The notes beneath the pieces were generated by a model. It ran no database searches and was not told where the DNA came from. It saw nothing but the letters and a program-made list of their open reading frames with translations. From the NCBI RefSeq assembly GCF_004342885.1, contig NZ_SMAB01000001.1, positions 186,001-250,000 on the forward strand: 64,000 nucleotides of DNA. The letters are read 5' to 3'. This stretch comes from Tepidibacillus fermentans. Lineage in GTDB: Bacteria; Bacillota; Bacilli; Tepidibacillales; Tepidibacillaceae. The first letter of the stretch is position 1, and each line of letters opens with the position of its first letter. Below, piece after piece: positions 1 to 7,720 of the stretch. Position numbers and translations under genes: made by a program.

Positions 1-828
1 AATTCACAAAAGCTTATTTTAGCGGAAAAAAAAGATCATTATTTTTATCCTGGTGCAGAAGTTTGTCATGATTTCGGGAACCCACATTTTTACTACTCGA
101 CGAACATCTTAAATTGTATTTATCATTGTGATTATTGCTATTTACAAGGAATGTTTTCTTCTGCTAATGTCGTGATGTTTGTGAATCTAGAAGATTATTT
201 TGCTAAATTAGATCAGATGTTAGAGAAACATTCTGTCTATCTTCCTATCTCTTATGATACCGATCTACTCGCATTTGAGAACGTCGCTCCATTTACAGCG
301 GAATGGATTCACTATGCCAAAAAACATGCCAATTTAACGATTGAGATTCGAACGAAAAGTGCCAACTATCGAGCAATTCGTCATTTAGAACCCTTGAACA
401 ATGTGATCTTGGGATGGACGATATCACCCGATTTTATCGTGAAACATTATGAACGAGGCGCCTCTTCTTTAGAAGCAAGGCTTGCGAATATCAGACAAGC
501 GATCCATGATGGATGGAAGGTAAGACTAAGTTTTGATCCTCTTTTACACATTGATGATTGGCAAGAGCACTATCAGGAGTGTGTGGAGCAAACGTTTACG
601 ACAATACCTGCTGAGAAAATACTAGACGCTAGTGTTGGGGTTTTTCGAATGCCTAAGGATTATCTGAAGAATATTCGTAAATATCGAAATGACTCTGATC
701 TGATTTACTACCCTTATGAGCATATGGATGGGGTTTATACCTATCCGAAAGCAATCCGTGATCAACTGGTTCAAGAAGTTACTCAGATGATCGAAAAATA
801 TATACCGAAAGAAAAAATCTATACGTGA
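1..828 (+). CDS. Spore photoproduct lyase-family radical SAM protein (5' end outside window)
   Basis: The frame is open from base 1 and gives the last 275 residues; SplB is about 340 residues, so roughly the first 65 are missing. The motif CIYHCDYC (fragment residues 39-46) supplies the three cysteines of a radical SAM [4Fe-4S] centre, and the surrounding sequence matches the SPL family. In Bacillus SplB a conserved Cys (sequence ASCTSDIVGI) closes the repair cycle; the aligned stretch here is PISYDTDLLAF, with Tyr at that place. The C-terminal third is also divergent. Family membership is firm, but true lyase activity on spore photoproduct is doubtful; it may be a paralogue with another substrate. 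The family points to an endospore former. Confidence 0.8.
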   Translation, partial: NSQKLILAEKKDHYFYPGAEVCHDFGNPHFYYSTNILNCIYHCDYCYLQGMFSSANVVMFVNLEDYFAKLDQMLEKHSVYLPISYDTDLLAFENVAPFTAEWIHYAKKHANLTIEIRTKSANYRAIRHLEPLNNVILGWTISPDFIVKHYERGASSLEARLANIRQAIHDGWKVRLSFDPLLHIDDWQEHYQECVEQTFTTIPAEKILDASVGVFRMPKDYLKNIRKYRNDSDLIYYPYEHMDGVYTYPKAIRDQLVQEVTQMIEKYIPKEKIYT

Positions 829-898
829 AGGATATCGGGAGAAGAGAGGTACATTGCAAAGAAAAAGTGATTTAAAACCTTAAAAAAGGAGAATTGCA

Positions 899-1615
899 AT
901 GAAAACAGCTATCGTAACAGGAGCATCCTCAGGGATTGGTTTAGCAATCGCGAAAAAATTGAATCGATTAGGTTTTGTGGTGTATGGATTAGCAAGAGAT
1001 TTTTCAAAAACGGACGATCAACACGAACACTTTCAAAAAATCGTTTGTGATGTCACAGATACGAAACAACTCATTGAAGTAACAAAAAAAATAAAAGAAC
1101 AAGAGAAAGACATTTTTATCTTAGTCAATAATGCAGGAGTGGGCTATTTTGGTCCTCATGAAACCTTAAGTCCAAAACAAATTGAAACCATGATCGCTAC
1201 AAATCTCCAAGCACCACTGATTCTCAGTAATTTATTATTGCGAGAACTTCGCAAATCAAAAGGATATATCATTAACATTTCTTCAATCACTGCGAAAAAG
1301 TCAAGCTCCTTTGGCTGTGCATACTCAGCAACAAAGGCAGGACTTTCCCATTTTGGGATCAGCCTCTTTGATGAGGTTCGTAAATCAGGGGTGAAAATTG
1401 TCACCATCCATCCAGATATTACACAGACACCTTTTTATGACCACCTTGATTTTCAAGAAGGTGACGTACCTGAGAGCTATATTACACCTGAATGTGTGGC
1501 AAATGCTGTTGAAACTATCCTTTCTCAACGAGAAGGTACGGTGCTGACAGAGCTTACCATTCAGCCACAGCGACATATGATTTCTAGAAAAAATCAAATA
1601 AAAAGAAGCAAATGA
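899..1615 (+). CDS. Short-chain dehydrogenase/reductase (SDR)
   Basis: A 238-residue classical SDR. The N-terminal Rossmann motif TGASSGIG (residues 8-15) binds NAD(P). NNAGVGYFG follows near residue 78, and the catalytic set is visible as Ser in INISSITA and YSATK (Tyr and Lys). The substrate cannot be told from sequence; this group includes many soluble NADP-dependent ketone or aldehyde reductases. An AAGGAG site lies about 7 bases before the ATG. It is a single gene, followed by an AT-rich intergenic region before putP. Confidence 0.88.
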   Translation: MKTAIVTGASSGIGLAIAKKLNRLGFVVYGLARDFSKTDDQHEHFQKIVCDVTDTKQLIEVTKKIKEQEKDIFILVNNAGVGYFGPHETLSPKQIETMIATNLQAPLILSNLLLRELRKSKGYIINISSITAKKSSSFGCAYSATKAGLSHFGISLFDEVRKSGVKIVTIHPDITQTPFYDHLDFQEGDVPESYITPECVANAVETILSQREGTVLTELTIQPQRHMISRKNQIKRSK

Positions 1616-1769
1616 AATGAATGTTCCTTCTTATATCGAATATTGTAATTTTCATTATATAATAATTAAACAGAATTATCTATTTTATTATAATAAAGTA
1701 CAATTTTTTAGAAAATTTTGATATAATTATTCTACAATCATAATTTTTTTAAAAAAAAGGGGGCTTTTT

Positions 1770-3218
1770 ATGATCATTTTTTCGGTAGTGGTGTATATGG
1801 TACTCATGCTTTATATTGGGTATTATGCCTACAAACGAACATCAGATTTATCTGACTACATGCTTGGTGGACGAGCATTAGGACCAGCTGTTACTGCACT
1901 TAGTGCAGGGGCATCAGACATGAGCGGTTGGCTTATGATGGGATTACCTGGAGCTATGTTTGCGAAAGGAATTAGTTCATCTTGGATTGTGATCGGTTTA
2001 ACATTAGGTGCATGGGCAAACTGGTTATATGTTGCCCCAAGATTAAGAGCTTTTACCGAACTAAATAACTCGATTACCATTCCAGGTTATTTAGAAAAAC
2101 GCTTCGAAGATCACGCGAAGATGTTACGTTTAGTATCAGGACTTGTTATTATGTTATTCTTTACATTTTATGTTTCTGCCGGAATGGTTTCAGGTGGAGT
2201 TTTATTTCAGAGTATTTTAGGTATTGATTATCACACTGGTTTATGGATTATTACTGGAGTCGTTATGGCTTACACATTGTTTGGTGGATTCCTTGCGGTT
2301 AGTTGGACAGATTTCGTTCAAGGACTCATTATGATTACTGCCTTAATTATGGTTCCTGTTGTAACGATCTATCATACAGGAAGTATTAACGATACCTTTA
2401 GTATTATCAAATCGATTGATCCTTCCTTATTAGATATCTTTAAAGGAACAAGTTTTGTAGGAATCGTTTCACTTTTCGCTTGGGGTCTTGGGTATTTTGG
2501 CCAACCGCATATTGTTGTTCGTTTTATGGCCATTACTTCTGTTAAGGAAATCAAAAAAGCTCGTCGAATTGGTATGAGTTGGATGATTTTCTCTACAGTT
2601 GGAGCAATGTTTACAGGTCTTATTGGTATAGCTTATTTTAAGAATCAAGGAATTAAATTAGACGATCCTGAAACAGTATTTATTAAATTAGGGCAACTCT
2701 TATTTCACCCAATTCTAACCGGTTTCTTAATCTCTGCTATTCTCGCAGCGATTATGAGTACAATCTCTTCCCAGTTACTTGTAACATCAAGCTCATTAAC
2801 TGAAGACTTGTACAAAACATTCTTTAGACGCAACGCTTCGGATAAAGAGCTTGTTTTCTTGGGTCGCTTTTTCGTTTTCCTTGTCGCCATTATTGCCTTA
2901 GCTTTAGCTTGGACGAAGAATGATACAATTCTCAATCTTGTTGGATATGCATGGGCGGGTTTTGGAGCCTCATTTGGTCCAGTAATCCTTCTTAGCCTTT
3001 ACTGGAAACGGATGACCAAATGGGGTGCTTTAGCGGGGTTGTTTTTTGGTGCACTAACAGTGGTTATTTGGCCAAAACTTCCTGTTGTGAATCAGCTTTA
3101 TGAAATGGTTCCAGGTTTTGCGATAAGCTTACTCGCTATCACGATTGTAAGTTTATTAACCTCAAAACCATCCATTCAAATCGAAAAACAACTTGAATCG
3201 CTTAGTCAATCAATGTAA
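1770..3218 (+). CDS. putP: Sodium/proline symporter, SSS family
   Basis: A 482-residue sodium:solute symporter, the usual PutP length, with about 13 hydrophobic segments. SGASDMSGWLMMGLPGA near residue 46 and the SWTDFVQG motif near residue 178 are typical of PutP-type members. It would import L-proline with Na+ across the cytoplasmic membrane, for use as nutrient or osmoprotectant. An AAGGGGG ribosome site precedes the ATG. The upstream 150 bases are very AT-rich, with a TATAAT at 1722-1727 but no convincing -35. It stands alone and ends in a strong terminator. Proline specificity is inferred from overall resemblance; a close SSS relative cannot be excluded. Confidence 0.85.
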   Translation: MIIFSVVVYMVLMLYIGYYAYKRTSDLSDYMLGGRALGPAVTALSAGASDMSGWLMMGLPGAMFAKGISSSWIVIGLTLGAWANWLYVAPRLRAFTELNNSITIPGYLEKRFEDHAKMLRLVSGLVIMLFFTFYVSAGMVSGGVLFQSILGIDYHTGLWIITGVVMAYTLFGGFLAVSWTDFVQGLIMITALIMVPVVTIYHTGSINDTFSIIKSIDPSLLDIFKGTSFVGIVSLFAWGLGYFGQPHIVVRFMAITSVKEIKKARRIGMSWMIFSTVGAMFTGLIGIAYFKNQGIKLDDPETVFIKLGQLLFHPILTGFLISAILAAIMSTISSQLLVTSSSLTEDLYKTFFRRNASDKELVFLGRFFVFLVAIIALALAWTKNDTILNLVGYAWAGFGASFGPVILLSLYWKRMTKWGALAGLFFGALTVVIWPKLPVVNQLYEMVPGFAISLLAITIVSLLTSKPSIQIEKQLESLSQSM

Positions 3219-3227
3219 TAATAATTG

Positions 3228-3260
3228 AGGCAGGTAGAACGATACCTGCCTTTAATTTTT
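3228..3260 (+). terminator. Rho-independent terminator after putP
   Basis: A 9-bp perfect stem (AGGCAGGTA / TACCTGCCT) with a 6-base loop is followed by a T-rich tract, starting 10 bases after the putP stop. Confidence 0.85.
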
Positions 3261-3410
3261 TTCTTGAAACATATTAAACAAAACGCTGTTTTCAAGATAG
3301 ATATTGATGAAGAGGTCCTTCTGCTTCAAAAGGGTGCAGCTTTGAGTATAAAGGCCCCTTCTGGTGCTGTAAAGTCTTTTGTGGTCTTTTCTAATTCCTT
3401 AAGCTCCTTT

Positions 3411-3454
3411 ACAGAACAAAAAGGCGCGGTTTCTCTTAACTTAGAAACCGCGCC
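3411..3454 (-). terminator. Terminator of the tRNA operon
   Basis: A 12-bp GC-rich stem (GGCGCGGTTTCT and its complement, 3423-3454) is followed on the minus strand by TTTTTGTTCT. It sits just past the last tRNA gene. The 150 bases between this and the putP terminator hold no convincing gene. Confidence 0.85.
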
Positions 3455-3471
3455 ATTATTGGCTTTATGTA

Positions 3472-3547
3472 TGGTGACCCCGACTGGGTTCGAACCAGCG
3501 ACCCCCACCCTGTCAAGATGGTGCTCTCCCGGCTGAGCTACGGAGTC
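3472..3547 (-). tRNA. tRNA-Val (GAC)
   Basis: Complete cloverleaf with encoded CCA. The anticodon stem CCATC/GGTGG encloses loop TTGACAG, anticodon GAC. The sequence is very close to the B. subtilis tRNA-Val(GAC). Last gene of a five-tRNA minus-strand cluster. Confidence 0.93.
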
Positions 3548-3565
3548 ACACATTTATATTAAACA

Positions 3566-3654
3566 TGGTGCCGAGGACCGGACTTGAACCGGTACGGTAG
3601 TCACCTACCGCAGGATTTTAAGTCCTGTGCGTCTGCCAATTCCGCCACCCCGGC
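3566..3654 (-). tRNA. tRNA-Leu (TAA)
   Basis: An 89-base class II tRNA with a long variable arm. Loop CTTAAAA gives anticodon TAA. The acceptor GCCGGGG pairs with CCTCGGC, followed by A and an encoded CCA. Confidence 0.94.
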
Positions 3655-3670
3655 AGATTATTAATTAAAA

Positions 3671-3746
<76 letters not shown>

Positions 3747-3781
3747 TCATAAGACAATCTTGGAAAAGAACAACGAAGATA

Positions 3782-3858
3782 TGGCGGAGCTGACGGGATT
3801 CGAACCCGCGGTCTCCTGCGTGACAGGCAGGCATGTTAGGCCTCTACACCACAGCTCC
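3782..3858 (-). tRNA. tRNA-Asp (GTC)
   Basis: Complete cloverleaf with encoded CCA. Stem CCTGC/GCAGG encloses loop CTGTCAC, anticodon GTC. Confidence 0.93.
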
Positions 3859-3872
3859 ATGCGAAGCTATCT

Positions 3873-3948
<76 letters not shown>

Positions 3949-3975
3949 ACGTTTTATAAAACAACGGCAAAGATC

Positions 3976-4004
3976 ATTATATATTATTTTTAACTTTTAT
4001 GCAA
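3976..4004 (-). promoter_or_regulatory. SigA promoter of the tRNA cluster
   Basis: On the minus strand TTGCAT and a perfect TATAAT are separated by 17 bases, placing the start shortly before tRNA-fMet. Confidence 0.8.
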
Positions 4005-4165
4005 GGATTTTTTATGATATTTGAATCTGATTTCAAAAATGCTTCATAATTGACAAAAGTAATTGTACAAACAGAAGAAACATTTGTCAATAATGAATTC
4101 CTTTTCGTTTTATCATACTAATAATGTCAGTTTACTGACACAAACTTGGTTAAGGGGTGCTATTC

Positions 4166-4597
4166 TTGTCTAAAAAAATGAAGGATAAACAAATTGCTCA
4201 CCAATCTACAAAATCAAATTTAATTAAACAACAACTTACTCAACAGATTAATGCATCACAAACAGATTCACAACAGCAAGAAAATAACTTACAAACCGCT
4301 GTTAAACCGCAACCCGTTCAATATTTTCAACCACCATCCCAAGTGATGCAAAATATGGCCACACAAACACAACAAATTCAGCAACTTTTCCAACAACAAA
4401 CATTACAGCAAAAACTTCAAGAACTACAACAGTTGACGAATCAATTTCAGATTGAGATTGGCAAAATGAATACTGAATATAACCAGTTGAGCAATTCAAA
4501 CATGAACAAAACACAAATTCAGCAAACGATACAACAAAAAGCAAATGCCCTTCAACAATTTAGCAATGAAATTTCTCAAAAGTTAACAAACTTATAA
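4166..4597 (+). CDS. Glutamine-rich coiled-coil protein, unknown function
   Basis: A protein of about 143 residues that I do not recognise. The likely start is TTG at 4166, because AAGGGG lies 8 bases before it; a GTG at 4157 overlaps that site. Gln is extremely frequent (runs such as QQQQ, and repeated QQ-hydrophobic spacing). Residues 65-140 look like an amphipathic helix or coiled coil, with a Pro/Gln linker before it (QYFQPPSQ). There is no signal peptide, membrane segment or Cys. The composition resembles some spore-coat or small storage-type proteins, but that is a guess. It is a single gene, divergent from the tRNA cluster, with its own terminator. Confidence 0.7.
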   Translation: MSKKMKDKQIAHQSTKSNLIKQQLTQQINASQTDSQQQENNLQTAVKPQPVQYFQPPSQVMQNMATQTQQIQQLFQQQTLQQKLQELQQLTNQFQIEIGKMNTEYNQLSNSNMNKTQIQQTIQQKANALQQFSNEISQKLTNL

Positions 4598-4612
4598 CCT
4601 TAACCAACATCA

Positions 4613-4655
4613 TAAAAGCTGTGGAAATAGATGTTCCACAGCTTTTATATATGAA
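4613..4655 (+). terminator. Terminator after the Gln-rich gene
   Basis: A 14-bp stem (TAAAAGCTGTGGAA and complement, 4613-4647) with a T-rich 3' arm. It probably also serves the convergent gene from the other side. Confidence 0.7.
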
Positions 4656-4706
4656 TGTATCCCTTAAAAAAAGAGAAAATAATATATGTGGAATGTGAGT
4701 ATGTGC

Positions 4707-5084
4707 TCATTCATCGTAATAGGTTCGTGGATAGTAGTGATTTGCACCCTTTACATCAGGTTTACCCGGAACAACAACCTTATAATAATTGTTATCTGAT
4801 TGAAAATCAGCTTCTTCAGGTGTCGTTTTTTGCACAATATTCGTATTAAAATTAATCATATGTAATGCAAGGATATCTGCAGCTTTATTGAATGCTTTCA
4901 TGGTATCAAAAATAAAAAAATCTTTGTGCTCATGAGTAAAGCTTTTATCATAGACGTTAGTCTCATCCTGAACAGTCCAATATGCTGATTCAATGATATT
5001 GGAGATGGCATGATCCCCAAGAGATAGATCGACAGTTCGACCATCTGGTTGATCATAAACTGGTTGAATCATGTAATAGTGCAT
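4707..5084 (-). CDS. Hypothetical protein
   Basis: A 125-residue soluble protein that I do not recognise. ATG at 5084 is preferred over GTG at 5093 because AAGGAG sits 8-9 bases before the ATG and abuts the GTG. It is rich in Tyr, Asp and His (for example HYYMIQPVYDQPDG and HYYPRTYYDE), with no signal peptide or transmembrane helix. It is encoded just downstream of the RNA 2',3'-cyclic phosphodiesterase gene on the same strand, 56 bases apart, so co-transcription is possible. Confidence 0.65.
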   Translation of the reverse strand: MHYYMIQPVYDQPDGRTVDLSLGDHAISNIIESAYWTVQDETNVYDKSFTHEHKDFFIFDTMKAFNKAADILALHMINFNTNIVQKTTPEEADFQSDNNYYKVVVPGKPDVKGANHYYPRTYYDE

Positions 5085-5140
5085 TATTATCACTCCTTTG
5101 CTATCAGTTTTTACAGGAGTGGCTACTATTTATTCTTATT

Positions 5141-5686
5141 TTAGAAATTTGTTTTTAAAATGCGATGGTACTTTACTCCTTGATGAATAAATATTGATTG
5201 ATAAAGCTCAAGTGCGTTTACGGTCCAAGGCTTCGTCTTTAAGTTTAATTCACCTGTTTCCTGACAGGTTTGTGGAATTACTTTTCGAGCAAGAGTTAAA
5301 TGTGGAGTATAGACAGGTTTCGCATCGAAATCGATCTTAAGAGGTTCAATCGTTTTTATTAATTGATGATATAATTGATTCAACGGTTTTAGGTCTCCTC
5401 CGACGCCTGCCCACAGTATATTTGGTTTTTTCAGGGATGGAAAGGCTCCAATACCTTCAATCCATAATTGAAATGGTCTTATTACTTTGACAGCTTCTTT
5501 CATCGACTGCTCAATCAACGGAATTTGATCTTCTTCTACCTCTCCTAAAAATAAAGTCGTAATATGCCAATGTTCGCTTGGAACAAATCGTCCCTTAAAC
5601 CTACACTTTAACGAAGGCAAAACCATCCTTACTTGATCCTTAATTTGCTGTTCTAAATTAATGGTGATAAACAAGCGCAATTCCAT
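5141..5686 (-). CDS. thpR: RNA 2',3'-cyclic phosphodiesterase (2H family)
   Basis: A 181-residue protein with the two HxT motifs of the 2H phosphoesterase superfamily, HITTL (near residue 42) and HLTLA (near residue 128). The family opens 2',3'-cyclic phosphate ends of RNA; bacterial members were first named 2'-5' RNA ligases. The N-terminal MELRLFITINL is typical of ThpR. The ATG at 5686 is chosen because GGAGGGG lies just before it; an earlier ATG at 5701 overlaps this ribosome site. A second 2H protein (YjcG type) is encoded about 1 kb away. The cellular substrate is unknown. Confidence 0.85.
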   Translation of the reverse strand: MELRLFITINLEQQIKDQVRMVLPSLKCRFKGRFVPSEHWHITTLFLGEVEEDQIPLIEQSMKEAVKVIRPFQLWIEGIGAFPSLKKPNILWAGVGGDLKPLNQLYHQLIKTIEPLKIDFDAKPVYTPHLTLARKVIPQTCQETGELNLKTKPWTVNALELYQSIFIHQGVKYHRILKTNF

Positions 5687-5701
5687 GATCCCCTCCTTCA
5701 T

Positions 5702-5736
5702 TAAAAAGAAAACTTGGCAATTCTTTTATGCCAAGC
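5702..5736 (-). terminator. Terminator after pgpA-like gene
   Basis: The stem CTTGGCA/TGCCAAG is followed on the minus strand by TTTTCTTTTT. It separates the pgpA-like gene from thpR. Confidence 0.75.
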
Positions 5737-5744
5737 GATTTTCA

Positions 5745-6302
5745 TTATCCTACGATTTCTTGATCTTCTTCCAATTCATCGATCTGCTTGTCTAATTCTG
5801 TTTCTTCAACATCTCTTAAACGATGAGCTAAACGGCCAGACGCTGATGCTGCAATTCCAGCAACTAGATCATCCAAAAAAGTATGAACACCGTTTCCTGT
5901 TTTTGTATCTAGCTTTTTAATAATTCCCATTTTTTGCTTATCTAAATGACCAAAGGTAGTGACTGCAATACTACCATATCCAAAGACGGATCCTAAAGCT
6001 AACGTTTCATCGATGCCAAATAAACCTTCGTCCGATTCAATCAAAGATTGTAGAGGTTCTTGCAATCTATTCTTTTCAGCTAATAGATCTAACTCAATTC
6101 CAACCAATAAAGCATGTTGAACTTCTCTTTTTTCCAAAACTTTATGAACGCTTTCAACACATAGTTCTAAAGTAAGATTCTTATTATATGGTACCTGCAT
6201 TTCATAGACGATTTCAGCAATATCTTCAACTGTTACTCCACGTTCATGTAATCTTTGTAATGCTGCCGCTTTTACTTCTTTACTTGGTACTTTTCTTTTC
6301 AA
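5745..6302 (-). CDS. Phosphatidylglycerophosphatase A-like protein (YutG type)
   Basis: A 185-residue protein of the PgpA family as found in Bacillus (YutG). Visible family features are LGSVFGYGSIAVTTFG in the middle and KTGNGVHTFLDDLVAGIAASASGRLAHR near residues 132-160, where GNGVHTFLDD carries the acidic catalytic or metal-binding site. PgpA enzymes remove phosphate from phosphatidylglycerophosphate in phospholipid synthesis. The Bacillus type lacks clear membrane helices, and its exact substrate is less certain. The start is TTG at 6302, 9 bases after a GGGGGG ribosome site. Confidence 0.8.
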   Translation of the reverse strand: MKRKVPSKEVKAAALQRLHERGVTVEDIAEIVYEMQVPYNKNLTLELCVESVHKVLEKREVQHALLVGIELDLLAEKNRLQEPLQSLIESDEGLFGIDETLALGSVFGYGSIAVTTFGHLDKQKMGIIKKLDTKTGNGVHTFLDDLVAGIAASASGRLAHRLRDVEETELDKQIDELEEDQEIVG

Positions 6303-6382
6303 AAAAAGACACCCCCCTTTTATTTATTTTAGCATGTTTTGGAAAAACAAAATATAGGGGATTTTCTGATTCTATCAACGAT

Positions 6383-6535
6383 TTAGATCGAAAGATTGTT
6401 TTTCTCCACTTCTGTTACATCTTGCATTTGATCGTGTTCTAAACTTTGATCAATCCGTTGAATCAAGTAAGCCATTCCGTAACTCAGTCCTATAAGAATC
6501 AGCACCGGCAAAATAAAAAATAAAAAGATGGTCAA
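6383..6535 (-). CDS. Small single-span membrane protein, 50 residues
   Basis: A short ORF with a TTG start at 6535 and a GGGGG ribosome site exactly 8 bases upstream. The product begins MTIFLFFILPVLILIGLSYG, a single hydrophobic helix, followed by a charged tail (IQRIDQSLEHDQMQDVTEVE). The arrangement is typical of small Bacillus membrane proteins. It lies 80 bases upstream of the pgpA-like gene on the same strand, so the two may share a transcript. Function unknown. Confidence 0.6.
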   Translation of the reverse strand: MTIFLFFILPVLILIGLSYGMAYLIQRIDQSLEHDQMQDVTEVEKNNLSI

Positions 6536-6700
6536 ATCTTTTTCCCCCTAAGACAATAAGATTGCTTAGTATTAGCTTATACAAAAATAAAGATTTATAT
6601 TCACCCGAATATTTCGTAATTCGTATTTTTTTGATAATATATTCTTATATCATTGAAAGAAAGGTTTACTTTCTTATCATTTAAAAGGGAGGTTATGTTT

Positions 6701-7210
6701 ATGAAATATGGTATTGTAATTTATCCACCAAGAGAAGTGCAAGATAGGGCAAATGCTCTAAGAAAGCGTTATGATTCCCATTATTCACTGATTCCTCCTC
6801 ATATTACACTCGTTGATGCATTTGAATGGGAAAATATTTCAGATTTAACAGAACGCATTGAAAAGGTGGCACAAACTATTCCTCCTTTTACTTTAAAATT
6901 AAACAAAGTAGGAACGTTTTTACCCCTCTCTCCAGTGGTCTATTTTGGCTTTGAGAAAAACGATACAATCTATAATTTACATGAAAAATTAATCCATCAT
7001 GTACTCGATCATGAACAAATATTCAAATTCACTCCTCATCTTACGATTGCACAAGACCTATCCGAACAGGAATTATATGATATACTTGGGCGATTAAAAA
7101 TGAAAGAATATAATATGGAAGTTCCTGTGGATCGGATTCATCTTTGCTACCAACTTGAAAATGAATCTTGGACTGTTTATCAGACCTTTTTATTAAAAGA
7201 GAATAAGTAA
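6701..7210 (+). CDS. 2H phosphoesterase family protein, YjcG type
   Basis: A 169-residue protein close to B. subtilis YjcG: it starts MKYGIVIYPPREVQDRANAL and carries two HxT motifs, HITLV (near residue 36) and HLTIA (near residue 115). The family hydrolyses or rearranges cyclic phosphates on RNA ends or nucleotides; the YjcG substrate is not known. ATG at 6701 is chosen because GGGAGG lies 8 bases upstream; ATG at 6695 is too close. It is followed 19 bases later by the yjcF-like acetyltransferase gene, with which it likely forms an operon. Confidence 0.85.
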   Translation: MKYGIVIYPPREVQDRANALRKRYDSHYSLIPPHITLVDAFEWENISDLTERIEKVAQTIPPFTLKLNKVGTFLPLSPVVYFGFEKNDTIYNLHEKLIHHVLDHEQIFKFTPHLTIAQDLSEQELYDILGRLKMKEYNMEVPVDRIHLCYQLENESWTVYQTFLLKENK

Positions 7211-7229
7211 TCATTGTTTGGAGGTCTTA

Positions 7230-7667
7230 ATGGAAATAAAAGTGGTAACAAATAAAAAAGAATTAAATGATGCTTTCTCCATCAGAGAAAAAGTTTTTAT
7301 CGAAGAACAAAATGTACCAAAAGTGATTGAAATGGATGAATATGAAGAAGTCGCAACCCATTTCGTTGTTTATGATGGTAATAAACCCATTTCAACTGCT
7401 CGGTTTAGAAAATATCTTAACGAGAAGACTGTCAAATTTGAGCGGTTTGCCGTTTTGAAGGAATATCGAGGACAAGGCGTTGGTAGAGCATTAATAAAAG
7501 TGATGGAAGAAGAAGCAAGGAAAAATGGATTTACGACTTTGCGTCTAAACGCTCAACGTCATGCTGAAGGGTTCTATGCAAAATTCGGTTATCAAACCAT
7601 TAGTGAACCCTTTGATGAAGCTGGTATTGAACATGTAACGATGATAAAAAAAATAGAGGCCAAATAG
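7230..7667 (+). CDS. GNAT family N-acetyltransferase, YjcF type
   Basis: A 145-residue GNAT domain. The acetyl-CoA loop is EYRGQGVGRALI (near residue 80), preceded by the strand VKFERFAVL and followed by the AEGFYAKFGYQ segment near the end, the common GNAT order. ATG at 7230 follows a TGGAGGT site. It pairs with the yjcG-like gene just upstream, but sits downstream of it here. The acceptor substrate is unknown. Confidence 0.85.
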   Translation: MEIKVVTNKKELNDAFSIREKVFIEEQNVPKVIEMDEYEEVATHFVVYDGNKPISTARFRKYLNEKTVKFERFAVLKEYRGQGVGRALIKVMEEEARKNGFTTLRLNAQRHAEGFYAKFGYQTISEPFDEAGIEHVTMIKKIEAK

Positions 7668-7705
7668 TGAGCTACTTCTCATGTAGTTCGCTACGGCCTT
7701 TTTTT
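7657..7705 (+). terminator. Terminator after the yjcF-like gene
   Basis: A long imperfect stem (AGGCC...GGCCT outside; GTGAGCTAC/GTAGTTCGC with G-T pairs inside) is followed by TTTTTTT. It overlaps the end of the gene. Confidence 0.8.
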
Positions 7706-7720
7706 GTCCTCTATCAAAAG

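Noticed and set aside
3225-3553. Open frames across the putP terminator and tRNA-Val on both strands
   Set aside because: They run through a terminator and a tRNA gene and have no ribosome site; not coding.
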